NCBI RefSeq assembly: GCF_000467105.1
Contig: NZ_BATI01000011.1
Coordinates: forward strand, 1 to 36,789
DNA length: 36,789 nucleotides
Reading direction: 5' to 3'
DNA from: Aquipseudomonas alcaligenes NBRC 14159
GTDB lineage: Bacteria > Pseudomonadota > Gammaproteobacteria > Pseudomonadales > Pseudomonadaceae
Shown: positions 26,693 through 35,925 of the stretch, piece after piece
Layout of the letters: each line of letters opens with the position of its first letter
How positions within the stretch are numbered: the stretch's first letter is position 1
Notes under the pieces: generated by a model
The model's input: the letters and a program-made list of their open reading frames with translations, nothing else
Databases searched by the model: none
What the model was told of the DNA's origin: nothing
Translations under genes and position numbers: made by a program

Positions 26693-26731
26693 GAAGGAAA
26701 TCCTCGGAGAGGTTGGAAAACGGCGCGAAGC

Positions 26732-27736
26732 TCAGCGCTTTGCGGCAAGCAGGCGATCCAGCTCGGTATCCAGCCAGGCGACGAAGGCCGGCGAAGGCGC
26801 GGCATCCACGGCCAGGTACCACCAGTCGGCGGCGGCGAAGGCCCGGCATTTCACCGCGTCCTTCTCGGTCATCAGCAGCGGCAGCGCCGGGCTGAATTGC
26901 AGGGCCTCGGGGCTGAAGCTGGCGTGGTCGGCGAAGGGATGCGCAATCGGCCGCCAGTTTAGCGCTTCGAGGGTATTGAAGAAACGCTGCGGATTGCCGA
27001 TGCCGGCGACCGCATGCACCTGCTGGCCGGGCGGGAAATGCTCCAGCCCTACCCGCTCGCCACTGCGCAGATTGACCAGCGCGCTCGGCCGCAGCTGCAA
27101 CGCATAACCCTGCTCGTCGTCTTCAGCAGCGCCATTGCGCAGCACGGCATCGACCTCGGCCAGACGCTGGGCCGGCTCGCGCAGGGGGCCGGCCGGCAGG
27201 CAGCGGCGATTACCCAGGCCTCGCGCCGCATCGATCAGCACCAGCTCCAGGTCACGCGCCAGGCGGTAATGCTGCAGGCCGTCGTCACAGAGGATCAGGT
27301 CGAGGGCTTCCTGCTCCAGCAGCGTCTGCACAGCACGGGCGCGCTGCGGGTCGATCACCAGCGGCACATCCGTGCGCTGCACGATCAGCAGCGGCTCGTC
27401 GCCGGCCTGCTCGGCAGCATGCTCGGCACGCACACGCCAGGGCAGTTGCGGCGGCGTGGCGCCATAGCCGCGACTGACCACGCCAACGCGCAGGCCGCGC
27501 GCGCGGCAATGCTCGATCAGCCAGAGAATCATGGGGGTCTTGCCGGTGCCGCCGACGGTGACGTTGCCGACCACGACAACCGGCACGGCTGCGCGGTAGA
27601 TGTCGCCCTGCCCTGCCAGGAAGGCGCGGCGCTTGCTCAGCACCACGCGGCGGTACAACCACTCCAGCGGGCGCAGCAGAACCAGGGCCGGGTGGCCCTG
27701 GTACCAAGCAGCGGTGAGCCGGTCGGCCAGGCTCAA
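26732..27736 (-). CDS. lpxK: Tetraacyldisaccharide 4'-kinase
   Basis: A 334-residue inner-membrane-associated kinase that phosphorylates the lipid A disaccharide at the 4' position. An N-terminal hydrophobic/amphipathic segment ([18 protein letters not shown]) precedes the Walker [12 protein letters not shown] (58-68). [18 protein letters not shown] and [10 protein letters not shown] are standard LpxK blocks. The start is TTG at 27736, overlapping the exbD stop by 4 nt (TTGA). The conserved N-terminus [15 protein letters not shown] begins there and no other start fits. Confidence 0.96.
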   Translation of the reverse strand: MSLADRLTAAWYQGHPALVLLRPLEWLYRRVVLSKRRAFLAGQGDIYRAAVPVVVVGNVTVGGTGKTPMILWLIEHCRARGLRVGVVSRGYGATPPQLPWRVRAEHAAEQAGDEPLLIVQRTDVPLVIDPQRARAVQTLLEQEALDLILCDDGLQHYRLARDLELVLIDAARGLGNRRCLPAGPLREPAQRLAEVDAVLRNGAAEDDEQGYALQLRPSALVNLRSGERVGLEHFPPGQQVHAVAGIGNPQRFFNTLEALNWRPIAHPFADHASFSPEALQFSPALPLLMTEKDAVKCRAFAAADWWYLAVDAAPSPAFVAWLDTELDRLLAAKR

Positions 27737-28161
27737 GGCTTGGCCTCGGCCTCGACCGTGGTGATACGCAGGTGGGAGAAGCCCAGCTTGCCGGCCGCAT
27801 CCATCGCGGTGATCACCGCCTGGTGCGGGGTCTTGGCATCGGCGCTGATGGCCAGCGGCAGGCTGTTGTCGCCGCCGGACTCCTTGCTCAGCGCGGCCAT
27901 CAGGCCTTCCAGATCACTCTTGAGCAGCGCCTGGCCATTCAGCGAGTAGCTGCCCTCGGGGCTGATCAGCACTTCCAGCTGCTTCAGCGCGGTTTCCTCG
28001 GGCGGCGTACCGCTGGCGGCTTCCGGCAGGTCGACCTTGAGCTGGGTCTCGCGGGTGAAGGTGGTGGTGACCACGAAGAACAGCAACAGGATGAACACCA
28101 CGTCGATCAGCGACGCCAGGTTGATCTCGACGTTCTCCCGCGGTTTGCGCCGGAACTTCAC
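27733..28161 (-). CDS. exbD: ExbD/TolR-family biopolymer transport protein
   Basis: A 142-residue protein with one N-terminal membrane helix (about 16-37) bearing the conserved proton-relay Asp20 in [17 protein letters not shown] periplasmic domain follows (VDLPEAASG, then [22 protein letters not shown]). With the ExbB-like partner it should form a proton-driven motor complex in the inner membrane. The start is GTG at 28161, overlapping the exbB stop by 4 nt (GTGA). No tonB or tolA gene is nearby; the pair stands beside lpxK, so its energised partner is unknown. ExbD and TolR cannot be separated from sequence alone. Confidence 0.92.
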   Translation of the reverse strand: MKFRRKPRENVEINLASLIDVVFILLLFFVVTTTFTRETQLKVDLPEAASGTPPEETALKQLEVLISPEGSYSLNGQALLKSDLEGLMAALSKESGGDNSLPLAISADAKTPHQAVITAMDAAGKLGFSHLRITTVEAEAKP

Positions 28162-28829
28162 GCCTTCTTGCCCTCTTTGCGGGTTTCCTTCGGCGCGGGT
28201 GCGCTGGCGTTGCCCAGGTCGACGTCACGGTCGCCCTGCACCACTTCCACCAGCTTGATCGCCTCCTGCTCCATGCCGACCACCAGCTCGTCGACACGAC
28301 GCTGCAGGAAGCGGTGGAAGAACAGCGCGGGGATGGCCACGAACAGACCGGCCGCGGTGGTGATCAGGGCCTTGGAGATGCCGCCGGCGAGTTGCGCGGC
28401 GTTGGCCATGTTGGTGCCGATAAAGGCGCTGAAGATGTCGATCATGCCCAGCACGGTACCCAGCAGGCCGAGCAGCGGGGCCACGCCGGCAATGGTGCCG
28501 AGAGCATTGAGGTAGCGCTCCAGCTCATGGATCACGCGGGCGGCGGCTTCCTCGATGCACTCCTTCATGATCTCGCGACCATGCTTGGAATTGGCCAGGC
28601 CGGCGGCGAGGATCTGCCCCAGCGGCGAGTTGGCGCGCAGCTCCTTGAGCTTGTCGTTGGTAAGCTTCTTTTCCTTGATCCACATCCACACCTGCCCCAG
28701 CAGGTGCGGCGGCGTGATGCGGCTCGGCCGCAGGGTCCAGAGGCGTTCGGCGATGATGCCGGCAGCGGCGATGGAACACAGAATGATCGGCAGCATCATC
28801 CAGCCGCCAGATTTGACCAGCTCCCACAC
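28158..28829 (-). CDS. exbB: ExbB/TolQ-family proton channel protein
   Basis: A 223-residue MotA/TolQ/ExbB-family protein with three membrane helices (about 10-31, 110-135 and 150-178) and the family signature [17 protein letters not shown]. It forms the pentameric proton channel around ExbD. Start choice: GTG at 28829 ([14 protein letters not shown]) has AAGGGGG upstream. The longer frame to a GTG at 28862 has no ribosome site, and a TATGCT -10-like box at 28866-28871 would place the transcript start about there, so the inner start is preferred. It overlaps exbD by 4 nt; comEC lies 72 nt upstream. Confidence 0.9.
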   Translation of the reverse strand: MWELVKSGGWMMLPIILCSIAAAGIIAERLWTLRPSRITPPHLLGQVWMWIKEKKLTNDKLKELRANSPLGQILAAGLANSKHGREIMKECIEEAAARVIHELERYLNALGTIAGVAPLLGLLGTVLGMIDIFSAFIGTNMANAAQLAGGISKALITTAAGLFVAIPALFFHRFLQRRVDELVVGMEQEAIKLVEVVQGDRDVDLGNASAPAPKETRKEGKKA

Positions 28830-28901
28830 GGTATCGAATCCCCCTTCGAAAAGTGGCGCCACTCTAGCATAGGGTCGCGCCGACGCAGACCTCCCCGGTT
28901 C

Positions 28902-31127
28902 TCATTTTTCCCGCCAGAAGCGTGGGCGTTCGCGCCAGGCGGAAATACTCTGCACAGCCCCCAGCTGCAGCCGAATGGCGCCCAGCTCGGCGCTGTCATA
29001 CAGGGCGATGCCGCGCGCGTGATAACGCGCAACGACACCGGGATGCGGATGGCCAAACGGGTTGTGCCAACCGCGCGAGAGCAGCGCGCCGTGCGGCGCC
29101 ACCGCGTCGAGAAAGGCGGCGCTGGAGGAGCTGCGACTGCCGTGATGCGGCACCTGCAGCCAGCGCGCGCGCAGATCGCGACCGCTCGCCAGCAGGGCCT
29201 TCTCCGCTGCAGCATCCACATCGCCGGTGAGCAGCAGACTCTCGCCCTGCGCCTCTACCTTGAGCAGGCAGGACGCGGCATTACCCGGCGGCGCTTCACG
29301 CCAACGCCAGGTGGTGAAAACCACGCCATCCCACGCCCAGCGTGCACCGTCGACGCAGGGTTGCGCCTGCAGCGCCCGCGACAGCTCGGCAGCCTCGCCA
29401 CTTGTCACCCGCGCTACGGTCATGCCCCGGACCACCGCCTCAGCACCACCGGCATGATCGCTATCGGCATGACTGAGCAGCAGCAGGTCGAGTCGGTCGG
29501 CACCCAGCTGGCGCAACGAGGGCAGCACCACCCGCTCGCCCAGGTCGAAGTCGCCGAAGCGCGGACCGGCGTCGTACAGCAACGCGTGCTCGCGAGTACG
29601 TACCAGCACGGCCAGACCCTGACCGACATCCAGTTGCCAGACCTGCGCCTGCCCCGCCGGAATGCGCTCGCGCGGCGGTAGCAACAGGGCGAGCAACAGC
29701 ACCAGCCCAAGCGCACGCAGCGGCACGCCCGCTGGCAGCAGGCAAAGCAACACACCGAGACTGCCGAGCAGCCAGCACCAGAGTGGCACGGCGGTGGGCA
29801 ACCAGGCCGGCAGCGCGCTGGCTATCCAGCCCAGCAGCTGGAACAGGATCGCCAGCAGGCCACCCGCCAGCCACAGCAGGCCCTCACCCAGCCAGGGCAC
29901 GGGCAGCAACAGGGTTCCGAGCAGCGCCAGCGGCACCACCAGCAGACTGACCCAGGGTACGGCCAGCAGGTTGGCCAGCGGCCCGCTCAGGCTCAGCGGC
30001 AATCCCAACGCGAAGAACAGCGGCAACAGCCCCAGCGCCAGGGTCCACTGCGCACGCCACCACACGCGCCACCAGGACCAGGCCCCGAGCCGCCCGCCAA
30101 ACACCCAGGCCAGCACCGCCACCGCGCCGAACGACAGCCAGAAGCCGGCCTGCAGGCTGGCCAGCGGCTCGACCAGCAGCACCAGCACGAACGCCAGCAG
30201 CAATGGCCACCACAAGCCCAGATGACGAAAGCGCAAACGCCACAGCAACACCAGGGCCACCATCACGCAGGCGCGCCGCACCGGCACCTCGAAGCCGGCC
30301 AGCAAGCCGTAGCCCAGCGCGCCGACGAAGGCCAGCGCGCAGGCCCAAGGCAACCAGGGTAGAAATCGAGGCCACAGGCCGAGCCGCGCCAGACCGGCGA
30401 CCAGCGCATAGAGCAGCGCCGCCAGCAGCGCCACATGCTGCCCGGAGATAACCAGTAGATGCACCGTGCCGGTATCCTGCAGCACCCGCCAGTCGGCGCG
30501 ACTGAGCCCGGAGTCGTCGCCCAGCACCAGCGCTGCCAGCGCCCCCGCGCGACCGAACGCCTCAACCGCGAGCAGCTCCTGGCGCAGCGCGTCGCGCCAG
30601 GCGGCCGCGCCCGCCGCCGCCTGCAGGCGCTCGCCGGCCTTGACCGTACCGGTGGCACCGATGCGCTGGGCCAGCAGCCAGGCTTCGTAGTCGAAGCCCT
30701 GCGGGTTGGCCAGACCACGCGGGCGCTTGAGCTTGACCGCCAGGCGCCAGCGCTCACCGGCCCGCACGGGCGGGCCGTCATACCAGGACAGGCGCAATCG
30801 CTGTGGCAACCGCTGCTCACGCGCGACTGCGTCTTCGAGCTGGAAACGCACCACGCCCTCGCCCACCTCCGGCAACCCGCTGACCCGCCCCTCCAGCCAC
30901 AGGGTGCGGCCGTCGAGCGCCATGGCCAGGCGGTCATCCAGGGCCGCCTGCGCACTGAAGCAGGCCCAGACGAAGCCGAACAGCAACAAAGCCAGCGGAT
31001 AACTGCGCCAGGGCAGCAGCATCAGCGCCAGCGGCAAGAGCGCCAGCAACAGCCAGGTCGGCGGCAACTGCGGCAGCAACGGCAAACAGGCCAGGCCTGC
31101 GGCCAGCGCGAACATCCCTGTGCGCAT
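28902..31127 (-). CDS. comEC: ComEC/Rec2 DNA internalisation protein
   Basis: A 741-residue polytopic inner-membrane protein expected to pass single-stranded DNA into the cytoplasm during natural transformation. Hydrophobic N-terminal helices precede an OB-like periplasmic domain (LWLEGRVSGLPEVGEG), the central ComEC membrane domain (LLVISGQHVALLAAL, GFEVPVRRACVM), and a C-terminal metallo-beta-lactamase-like domain with H553-A-D-S-D-H558. The ATG at 31127 is preferred (GGGATGGGAAAACC upstream); an upstream ATG at 31184 adds 19 non-hydrophobic residues. In E. coli the homologue ycaI precedes msbA-lpxK; here exbB-exbD lie in that place. No other competence genes are in the window. Confidence 0.94.
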   Translation of the reverse strand: MRTGMFALAAGLACLPLLPQLPPTWLLLALLPLALMLLPWRSYPLALLLFGFVWACFSAQAALDDRLAMALDGRTLWLEGRVSGLPEVGEGVVRFQLEDAVAREQRLPQRLRLSWYDGPPVRAGERWRLAVKLKRPRGLANPQGFDYEAWLLAQRIGATGTVKAGERLQAAAGAAAWRDALRQELLAVEAFGRAGALAALVLGDDSGLSRADWRVLQDTGTVHLLVISGQHVALLAALLYALVAGLARLGLWPRFLPWLPWACALAFVGALGYGLLAGFEVPVRRACVMVALVLLWRLRFRHLGLWWPLLLAFVLVLLVEPLASLQAGFWLSFGAVAVLAWVFGGRLGAWSWWRVWWRAQWTLALGLLPLFFALGLPLSLSGPLANLLAVPWVSLLVVPLALLGTLLLPVPWLGEGLLWLAGGLLAILFQLLGWIASALPAWLPTAVPLWCWLLGSLGVLLCLLPAGVPLRALGLVLLLALLLPPRERIPAGQAQVWQLDVGQGLAVLVRTREHALLYDAGPRFGDFDLGERVVLPSLRQLGADRLDLLLLSHADSDHAGGAEAVVRGMTVARVTSGEAAELSRALQAQPCVDGARWAWDGVVFTTWRWREAPPGNAASCLLKVEAQGESLLLTGDVDAAAEKALLASGRDLRARWLQVPHHGSRSSSSAAFLDAVAPHGALLSRGWHNPFGHPHPGVVARYHARGIALYDSAELGAIRLQLGAVQSISAWRERPRFWREK

Positions 31128-31222
31128 GGTTTTCCCATCCCGGGGTTGAGCTGTCATCACAGGGCCAAGCCGGCCTGCGAGCATCGGTGCATAATAGCCG
31201 CTGATTTTTGCCGAGACCGCTC

Positions 31223-31750
31223 ATGCCTCGCCGTCTGTTCAAACGCTACATGCCCGATCCGCAGATGATCCGGGACCACAAGTCACTGCGCTTCCTCGGA
31301 ACCCTGCTGCACGACCCCAACCTCTGGCACCTGAATCGGCACTCGGTCGCGCGCGCCATGGCCGCCGGGCTGTTCGCCGCCTTCATTCCGGCGCCGATGC
31401 AGATGCTGATCGCCGCCAGCCTGGCCATTCCGATCCGTGCCAACCTGCCGATTTCGGTAGGCCTGGTGTGGCTGACCAACCCGCTGACGATGCCGCCGAT
31501 CTTCTACTGCACCTACAAGATGGGCAGTTGGTTGCTCGGCGTGCCGCCCATGGAACTGCCAGACGAGCTGACCTGGGAATGGATCAGCGGCGAGCTGGCG
31601 ATTCTCTGGCAGCCCTTCCTGCTGGGCTCGGTGATAGTCGGGGTGATCTCCGCCGCCCTGGGCTACGGCCTGACCATGCTGTACTGGCGCTGGTGGGTGG
31701 CGCACAACTGGCGCAAGCGTGCCGAGAAGCGCCGCCAGTCCCAGCGCTAG
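31223..31750 (+). CDS. DUF2062 family membrane protein
   Basis: A 175-residue inner-membrane protein of the DUF2062 family. It has RRLFKRYMPDP and HDPNLWHLNRHSVARAMAAG at the N-terminus, then hydrophobic segments at about 48-65, 73-100 and 130-157, and a basic C-terminus. No function is established for the family. The ATG at 31223 is chosen over the TTG at 31208 on family similarity; the ribosome site is weak. It is divergent from comEC; a CATAAT box at 31190-31195 may be its -10. It ends in the bidirectional terminator 31756-31781. Confidence 0.9.
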   Translation: MPRRLFKRYMPDPQMIRDHKSLRFLGTLLHDPNLWHLNRHSVARAMAAGLFAAFIPAPMQMLIAASLAIPIRANLPISVGLVWLTNPLTMPPIFYCTYKMGSWLLGVPPMELPDELTWEWISGELAILWQPFLLGSVIVGVISAALGYGLTMLYWRWWVAHNWRKRAEKRRQSQR

Positions 31751-31755
31751 ATAGC

Positions 31756-31781
31756 AAAACGCCGCTTCTCAGCGGCGTTTT
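31756..31781. terminator. Bidirectional terminator between the DUF2062 gene and lolE
   Basis: AAAACGCCGCT (31756-31766) and AGCGGCGTTTT (31771-31781) form a perfect 11-bp stem with a TCTC loop, with A and T runs on both sides. It ends 4 nt before the lolE stop. Confidence 0.92.
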
Positions 31782-31784
31782 CGT

Positions 31785-33029
31785 TTACTCGTAGCGCAGC
31801 GCTTCGGCCGGCTGCGTGCGTGAGGCACGCCAGGACGGGTAGAGCGTGGCGAGGAAGCTCATGCTCAGCGCCGCACCGCAGATCAGCAGCACATCCAGGC
31901 CGCGCAGGTCGGACGGCAGGCTGCTGATGAAGTACACGTCGGAGCTGAAGATGTGCGCGCCACTGGCCTTTTCCAGCCAGGCCACCCAGCTGCTGATGTT
32001 CAGCGCGACCGTCACGCCCAGCACGCCACCGATAAGGGTGCCGATGCAGCCGATCACCGTGCCCTGCACCATGAAGATCGCCATCACCTGCCGCGGCGTG
32101 GCGCCGAGGGTACGCAGGATGGCGATGTCGGCGCGCTTGTCGGCGACCACCATGATCAGCGTGGCGATGATGTTGAAGGCAGCCACCGCGATGATCAGTA
32201 GCAACAGCAGGCCGATCATGGTCTTTTCCATCTGCATGGCACTGAACAGGCTGCCCTGGGTGCGGGTCCAGTCGATCGCCTTGAAGCCGGCGCCCAGTTG
32301 CGTGGCGATGGCGGCGGACACCTGCGGCGCCTGGTACAGGTCCTTCAGGGCGATGCGCACGCTCTGCACCTGGCCGTCGGCCAGGCGCTGGATGCCGGAC
32401 GCATCGGCGATATGGATCAGCGCCAGGCTGCCATCCAGCTCGGCGCCGACCTTGAACACGCCGACCACCGACAGGCGCAGCATGCGCGGCGTGATGCCGC
32501 CGGCGGCCTTGCTCGCCTCAGGCACGATCAGGGTCAGCTTGTCGCCGACATTCAGGCGGAAACGACGCGCGCTGATCTCGCCGATCACCACGCCGAACTC
32601 ACCGGCCTTGAGGTCCTCCAGGCGGCCCTGAACCATGTGCCGACCGATGATCGAGACCTTCTGCTCCTCGGCCGGATCGATGCCGTTGATCTGCACCGGC
32701 TGCATGTTGCCCTTGTAGGAAAACATGCCCTCCAGTTCGGCGAAGGGCGCAGCGCCAGTCACCTGTTTGTGCAGCATCGCGGTGGCGGCCACCGCCTGCC
32801 AGTCGTCCAGCGGCCGGTCGGCGCTGAGGGTGGCGTGCGGCACCATGCCGAGGATGCGCGAGCTCATTTCCTTCTGGAAACCGTTCATCACCGACAGCAC
32901 CACGATCATCGCCAGCACGCCCAGGGCCAGGCCGATCATCGAGGTCAGCGAGATGAAGGAGATGTAGTGGTTGCGCCGTTTGGCCCGGGTGTAGCGGGCG
33001 CCGACGAAGATGCTCAGCGGGCGGAACAT
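31785..33029 (-). CDS. lolE: Lipoprotein-releasing ABC transporter permease (LolE position)
   Basis: A 414-residue permease of the LolCDE complex, which extracts outer-membrane lipoproteins from the inner membrane for LolA. There are four membrane helices: one near the N-terminus (about 24-50) and three after about residue 265 ([19 protein letters not shown] onward), with a large periplasmic domain between. [20 protein letters not shown] and the C-terminal [20 protein letters not shown] (read in two parts) are typical. Named LolE by operon order (lolC-lolD-lolE). However its periplasmic PEASKAAGGITPRMLRLSVV segment resembles the LolC hook region, so the C/E assignment is not certain. The ATG at 33029 shares one base with the lolD TGA. 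Confidence 0.9.
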   Translation of the reverse strand: MFRPLSIFVGARYTRAKRRNHYISFISLTSMIGLALGVLAMIVVLSVMNGFQKEMSSRILGMVPHATLSADRPLDDWQAVAATAMLHKQVTGAAPFAELEGMFSYKGNMQPVQINGIDPAEEQKVSIIGRHMVQGRLEDLKAGEFGVVIGEISARRFRLNVGDKLTLIVPEASKAAGGITPRMLRLSVVGVFKVGAELDGSLALIHIADASGIQRLADGQVQSVRIALKDLYQAPQVSAAIATQLGAGFKAIDWTRTQGSLFSAMQMEKTMIGLLLLLIIAVAAFNIIATLIMVVADKRADIAILRTLGATPRQVMAIFMVQGTVIGCIGTLIGGVLGVTVALNISSWVAWLEKASGAHIFSSDVYFISSLPSDLRGLDVLLICGAALSMSFLATLYPSWRASRTQPAEALRYE

Positions 33030-33712
33030 CAGGCGACCACCAGCTTGCCGTCTTCCAGGCGCAGCACGCGGTCCATCTGGCCGGCCAGCTGCGGGTCATG
33101 GGTCACCACCAGGAAGGCCGTGCGCGAGTCACGGCTGAGCTCGCGCATCAGCTCCTGGATGCCCTGCGCGGTGTGCTGGTCGAGGTTACCGGTGGGTTCA
33201 TCGAGCAGCACCAGTGCCGGCTGGTTGACCAGAGCACGGGCGATGGCCACGCGCTGGCGCTCGCCGCCTGACAGCTCGGCCGGCTTGTGCGACAGGCGAT
33301 GACCAAGGCCGACCCGCTCCAGCAGCGCAGTAGCACGCTGACGCGCTTCGGGGATCGGCGTCTTGCCGATCAGCAGCGGCATGCACACGTTCTCCAGCGC
33401 GGTGAATTCCGGCAGCAGGTGATGGAACTGGTAGACGAAGCCCAGCGCCCGGTTGCGCAGCAGGCCACGGGCCTTCTCGTTGAGCGCCGAGAGTTCCTCG
33501 CCGGCCAGCCAGACACTGCCCTGGCTCGGTGTATCGAGGCCGCCGAGCATGTTCAGCAGGGTACTCTTGCCCGAGCCGGAGGTGCCGACGATGGCCACGC
33601 GCTCGCCGGGCAGCAGCTCCAGCTCGACGTTGCTCAGCACCACGACCGTCTGCGGGCCTTCCTCGTAGCTCTTGCCCAGATTGCGGCAACTCAGCACGGA
33701 CTTGTCACTCAT
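33029..33712 (-). CDS. lolD: Lipoprotein-releasing ABC transporter ATPase LolD
   Basis: A 227-residue ABC ATPase that powers LolCDE. Walker [10 protein letters not shown] is at 43-51, the Q-loop Gln95 is in [12 protein letters not shown], the signature LSGGERQR at 147-154, Walker [13 protein letters not shown] at 167-178, and the switch His in VVTHD. The FHHLLPEF block is characteristic of LolD. The ATG at 33712 overlaps the lolC stop by 8 nt (ATGAGTGA); the longer frame to 33772 is inside lolC. Confidence 0.97.
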   Translation of the reverse strand: MSDKSVLSCRNLGKSYEEGPQTVVVLSNVELELLPGERVAIVGTSGSGKSTLLNMLGGLDTPSQGSVWLAGEELSALNEKARGLLRNRALGFVYQFHHLLPEFTALENVCMPLLIGKTPIPEARQRATALLERVGLGHRLSHKPAELSGGERQRVAIARALVNQPALVLLDEPTGNLDQHTAQGIQELMRELSRDSRTAFLVVTHDPQLAGQMDRVLRLEDGKLVVA

Positions 33713-34955
33713 AACGCAAAGCCTCCGCAGGCTGGGTGCGCGCCGCACGCCAGGCCGGGTAAAGGGTGGCAAGGAAACTCAGGACCAGGGCGGCACCGCA
33801 GACCAGCGCCACATCCGAGCCCTGTACCTGCGAGGGCAGGTAATCGATGAAATACACCTCGGCATTGAGGAACTGGATGCCCAGCAGGCTCTCCAGTCCC
33901 TTGATCGCCGCGCTGACATTCAGCGCCGCGAGCACGCCGAGCACACCGCCGACCAGGGTGCCGACAATGCCGATCACCGAACCCTGGACCATGAAGGTGG
34001 CCATGATCTGCCGCGGCGTGGCACCGAGGGTGCGCAGGATGGCGATATCGGATTTCTTGTCGGTCACCACCATCACCAGGGTGGAGATGATGTTGAAGGC
34101 AGCCACGGCGACGATCAGCAGGAGCAACAGGCCGATCATGGTCTTTTCCATGCGGATGGCCTGGTACAGGTTGCCGTGGGTGCGGGTCCAGTCGCGGGCG
34201 TAGAAGTCCTGCTCGCGTAGCAGGGTAGCCAGCTCCCAGGCCACCTGCGGCGCCTGGAACAGGTCATGCAATTTCAGGCGGATGCCCTGCACTTCGCCCG
34301 GCTTCAAGCGCAGCAGGCGGCCGGCGTCCTGCACGTGGGCCATCACCACATGGCCGTCGATCTCGCCGGCGCCGACATGGAAGATGCCGACCACGGTGAA
34401 ACGCTTCATGCGCGGGAACATGCCGGCCGGGGTCACCGCCACTTCGGGGGCGACGAACGTGACCTTGTCGCCGATGGCCAGGCCCAGCTTCTTCGCCGCC
34501 AGGTCGCCAATGAGGATGCCGAAGCCACCCGCCTGGAGCGAATCCAGCGAGCCCTCACGGAAGTAGTCGCCGATGATCGAGACCTTGGCCTCTTCGACCG
34601 GATCGATGGCGTTGACCAGCACCTTCTGCACCTGGCCGTTGTTGGTCAACAGCCCCTGCATCTGGGTGAACGGTGCGATGGCCGCCACCTGCGGATGACG
34701 CAGCAGGCCTTCGCCGATGGTGCGCCAGTCCTTGATCGGCGTGGTGCTGTCGAGGGTAGCGTGGGGCACCATGCCCAGCACGCGGTCGCGCATCTCGCGA
34801 TCGAAGCCGTTCATCACCGACAGCACGACGATCATCACCAGCACGCCCAGGGCCAGGCCGATGATGGAAGTCAGGGAAATGAAGGAAACGAACAGGCTGC
34901 GGCGTCGGGCTCGCGTGTAACGCACGCCGATGAAGAACGGCAGGGGTCTGAACAT
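33705..34955 (-). CDS. lolC: Lipoprotein-releasing ABC transporter permease (LolC position)
   Basis: A 416-residue permease, paralogous to the lolE product along its whole length ([20 protein letters not shown], then [29 protein letters not shown] and [14 protein letters not shown]). It is the first gene of the operon, as lolC is in E. coli. The periplasmic segment [18 protein letters not shown] closely resembles what I recall of the LolC hook that docks LolA. The ATG at 34955 has no clear ribosome site; the upstream open frame to 35114 is not conserved. It diverges from the PilZ-domain gene 98 nt away. Confidence 0.92.
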   Translation of the reverse strand: MFRPLPFFIGVRYTRARRRSLFVSFISLTSIIGLALGVLVMIVVLSVMNGFDREMRDRVLGMVPHATLDSTTPIKDWRTIGEGLLRHPQVAAIAPFTQMQGLLTNNGQVQKVLVNAIDPVEEAKVSIIGDYFREGSLDSLQAGGFGILIGDLAAKKLGLAIGDKVTFVAPEVAVTPAGMFPRMKRFTVVGIFHVGAGEIDGHVVMAHVQDAGRLLRLKPGEVQGIRLKLHDLFQAPQVAWELATLLREQDFYARDWTRTHGNLYQAIRMEKTMIGLLLLLIVAVAAFNIISTLVMVVTDKKSDIAILRTLGATPRQIMATFMVQGSVIGIVGTLVGGVLGVLAALNVSAAIKGLESLLGIQFLNAEVYFIDYLPSQVQGSDVALVCGAALVLSFLATLYPAWRAARTQPAEALRYE

Positions 34956-35053
34956 GAGTGAGGGGATTCGCTGCGAAAAGGGAGAAACGTCCTTGTGGCG
35001 GGGCCTGGCGCGCGGCTTTACACTCAGACCACCACTGCTGCCATGGGTTCGCC

Positions 35054-35626
35054 ATGTCGAATCAAGACGTCGATGATCGCCGCGAATACTACCGTATCGA
35101 GGATACGATCGCACTGGATTTCAGCCTGCTCTCCGGGTCTGACGCGCACGCCAGTGATCCGCTTCACGACAACTCGCCGCTGTTCAATCTGCTCAGCGAC
35201 CTGCACCTGATGGACTTCGAGTCGCAGCACCTGCTGCGCCACATCAGCGAGCGTGATCGCACCCTGGCCAACTACCTCAAGGTGATGAACAAGCGCATCG
35301 ACCTGCTCGGCCAAGCTGTGGCGCAGAGCCTGCTGCGCGATATCGGCGCACCGCGCCGGGTATCGATTTCCGAGGGCGGCATCAGCTTCAACCATGGCCA
35401 GGCCGTCCCTGTCGGCAGTCACCTGGCGATCAAGATGGTGCTGATGCCGCAGGCCCTCGGCCTGTTGCTGCGGGCCAAGGTGGTCCACAGCCAGGCCCGC
35501 GGCAACGGCCAGTTCGAGATCGGTACCGAGTTCGAGGCACTGACCGATGCGCAGCGCCAGCTGCTGGCCCGGCACATCCTGCAGAAGCAGGCGCTGGAGC
35601 GGCGCATGGCCAAGGAGCAGCGATGA
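35054..35626 (+). CDS. PilZ-domain protein with helical insertion
   Basis: A 190-residue protein. The first PilZ strand (RREYYRIEDTIALDFSLL, residues 9-26) carries an RxxxR (R10, R14). It is followed by a helical insertion of about 70 residues (SPLFNLLSDLHLMDFESQHL onward to about 98). The PilZ barrel then resumes (RRVSISEGGISF at 101-112, VGSHLAIKMVL, GQFEIGTEFEAL). The second c-di-GMP motif, normally [D/N]xSxxG, reads SISEGG, so the first position is Ser and binding is uncertain. The layout recalls the tetrameric Xanthomonas PilZ protein with heptad-repeat helices. The ATG at 35054 fits the conserved MSNQDVDDRREYYR start. It overlaps the next gene by 4 nt. Confidence 0.88.
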   Translation: MSNQDVDDRREYYRIEDTIALDFSLLSGSDAHASDPLHDNSPLFNLLSDLHLMDFESQHLLRHISERDRTLANYLKVMNKRIDLLGQAVAQSLLRDIGAPRRVSISEGGISFNHGQAVPVGSHLAIKMVLMPQALGLLLRAKVVHSQARGNGQFEIGTEFEALTDAQRQLLARHILQKQALERRMAKEQR

Positions 35627-35925
35627 GGTCGTTAGCGCTCCTGCTCGGTGCCCTGCTGCTCTGCTCCCCCGCCCTCGCCCAGACCCTTGAGATCCCGCTC
35701 GGCCAGCAAGGCGACGCGGTCGCCGGCCTGCCCCAGCTGGGCGAGTCGAAGCGCTCCGTACTGGAGCGCTTCGGCCTGGCCGACGAGGAGCACCCAGCCG
35801 TGGGCCAGCCGCCCATCACCCGCTGGGACTACCGCAGCTTCAGCGTCTATTTCGAATACGACCATGTGATCAACAGCGTGCTGCACCATCAGCCGCACCA
35901 CCCCCTCGACAAGGATCAACCGTGA
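35623..35925 (+). CDS. Small exported protein of unknown function
   Basis: A 100-residue protein with an N-terminal Sec signal peptide (MRSLALLLGALLLCSPALA, cleavage likely after ALA before Gln20). The mature part of about 80 residues (QQGDAVAGLPQLGESKRSVL, then FGLADEEHPAVGQPPITRWD, YRSFSVYFEYDHVINSVLHH) ends in a His-rich tail (LHHQPHHPL). It has no cysteine after the signal, so it is periplasmic rather than a lipoprotein. The FSVYFEYDHVI stretch resembles small outer-membrane assembly-type folds only loosely. The ATG at 35623 overlaps the PilZ stop (ATGA) with AAGGAG 8 nt upstream, and its own stop overlaps the phosphodiesterase start (GTGA). I do not recognise a named family. Confidence 0.85.
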   Translation: MRSLALLLGALLLCSPALAQTLEIPLGQQGDAVAGLPQLGESKRSVLERFGLADEEHPAVGQPPITRWDYRSFSVYFEYDHVINSVLHHQPHHPLDKDQP

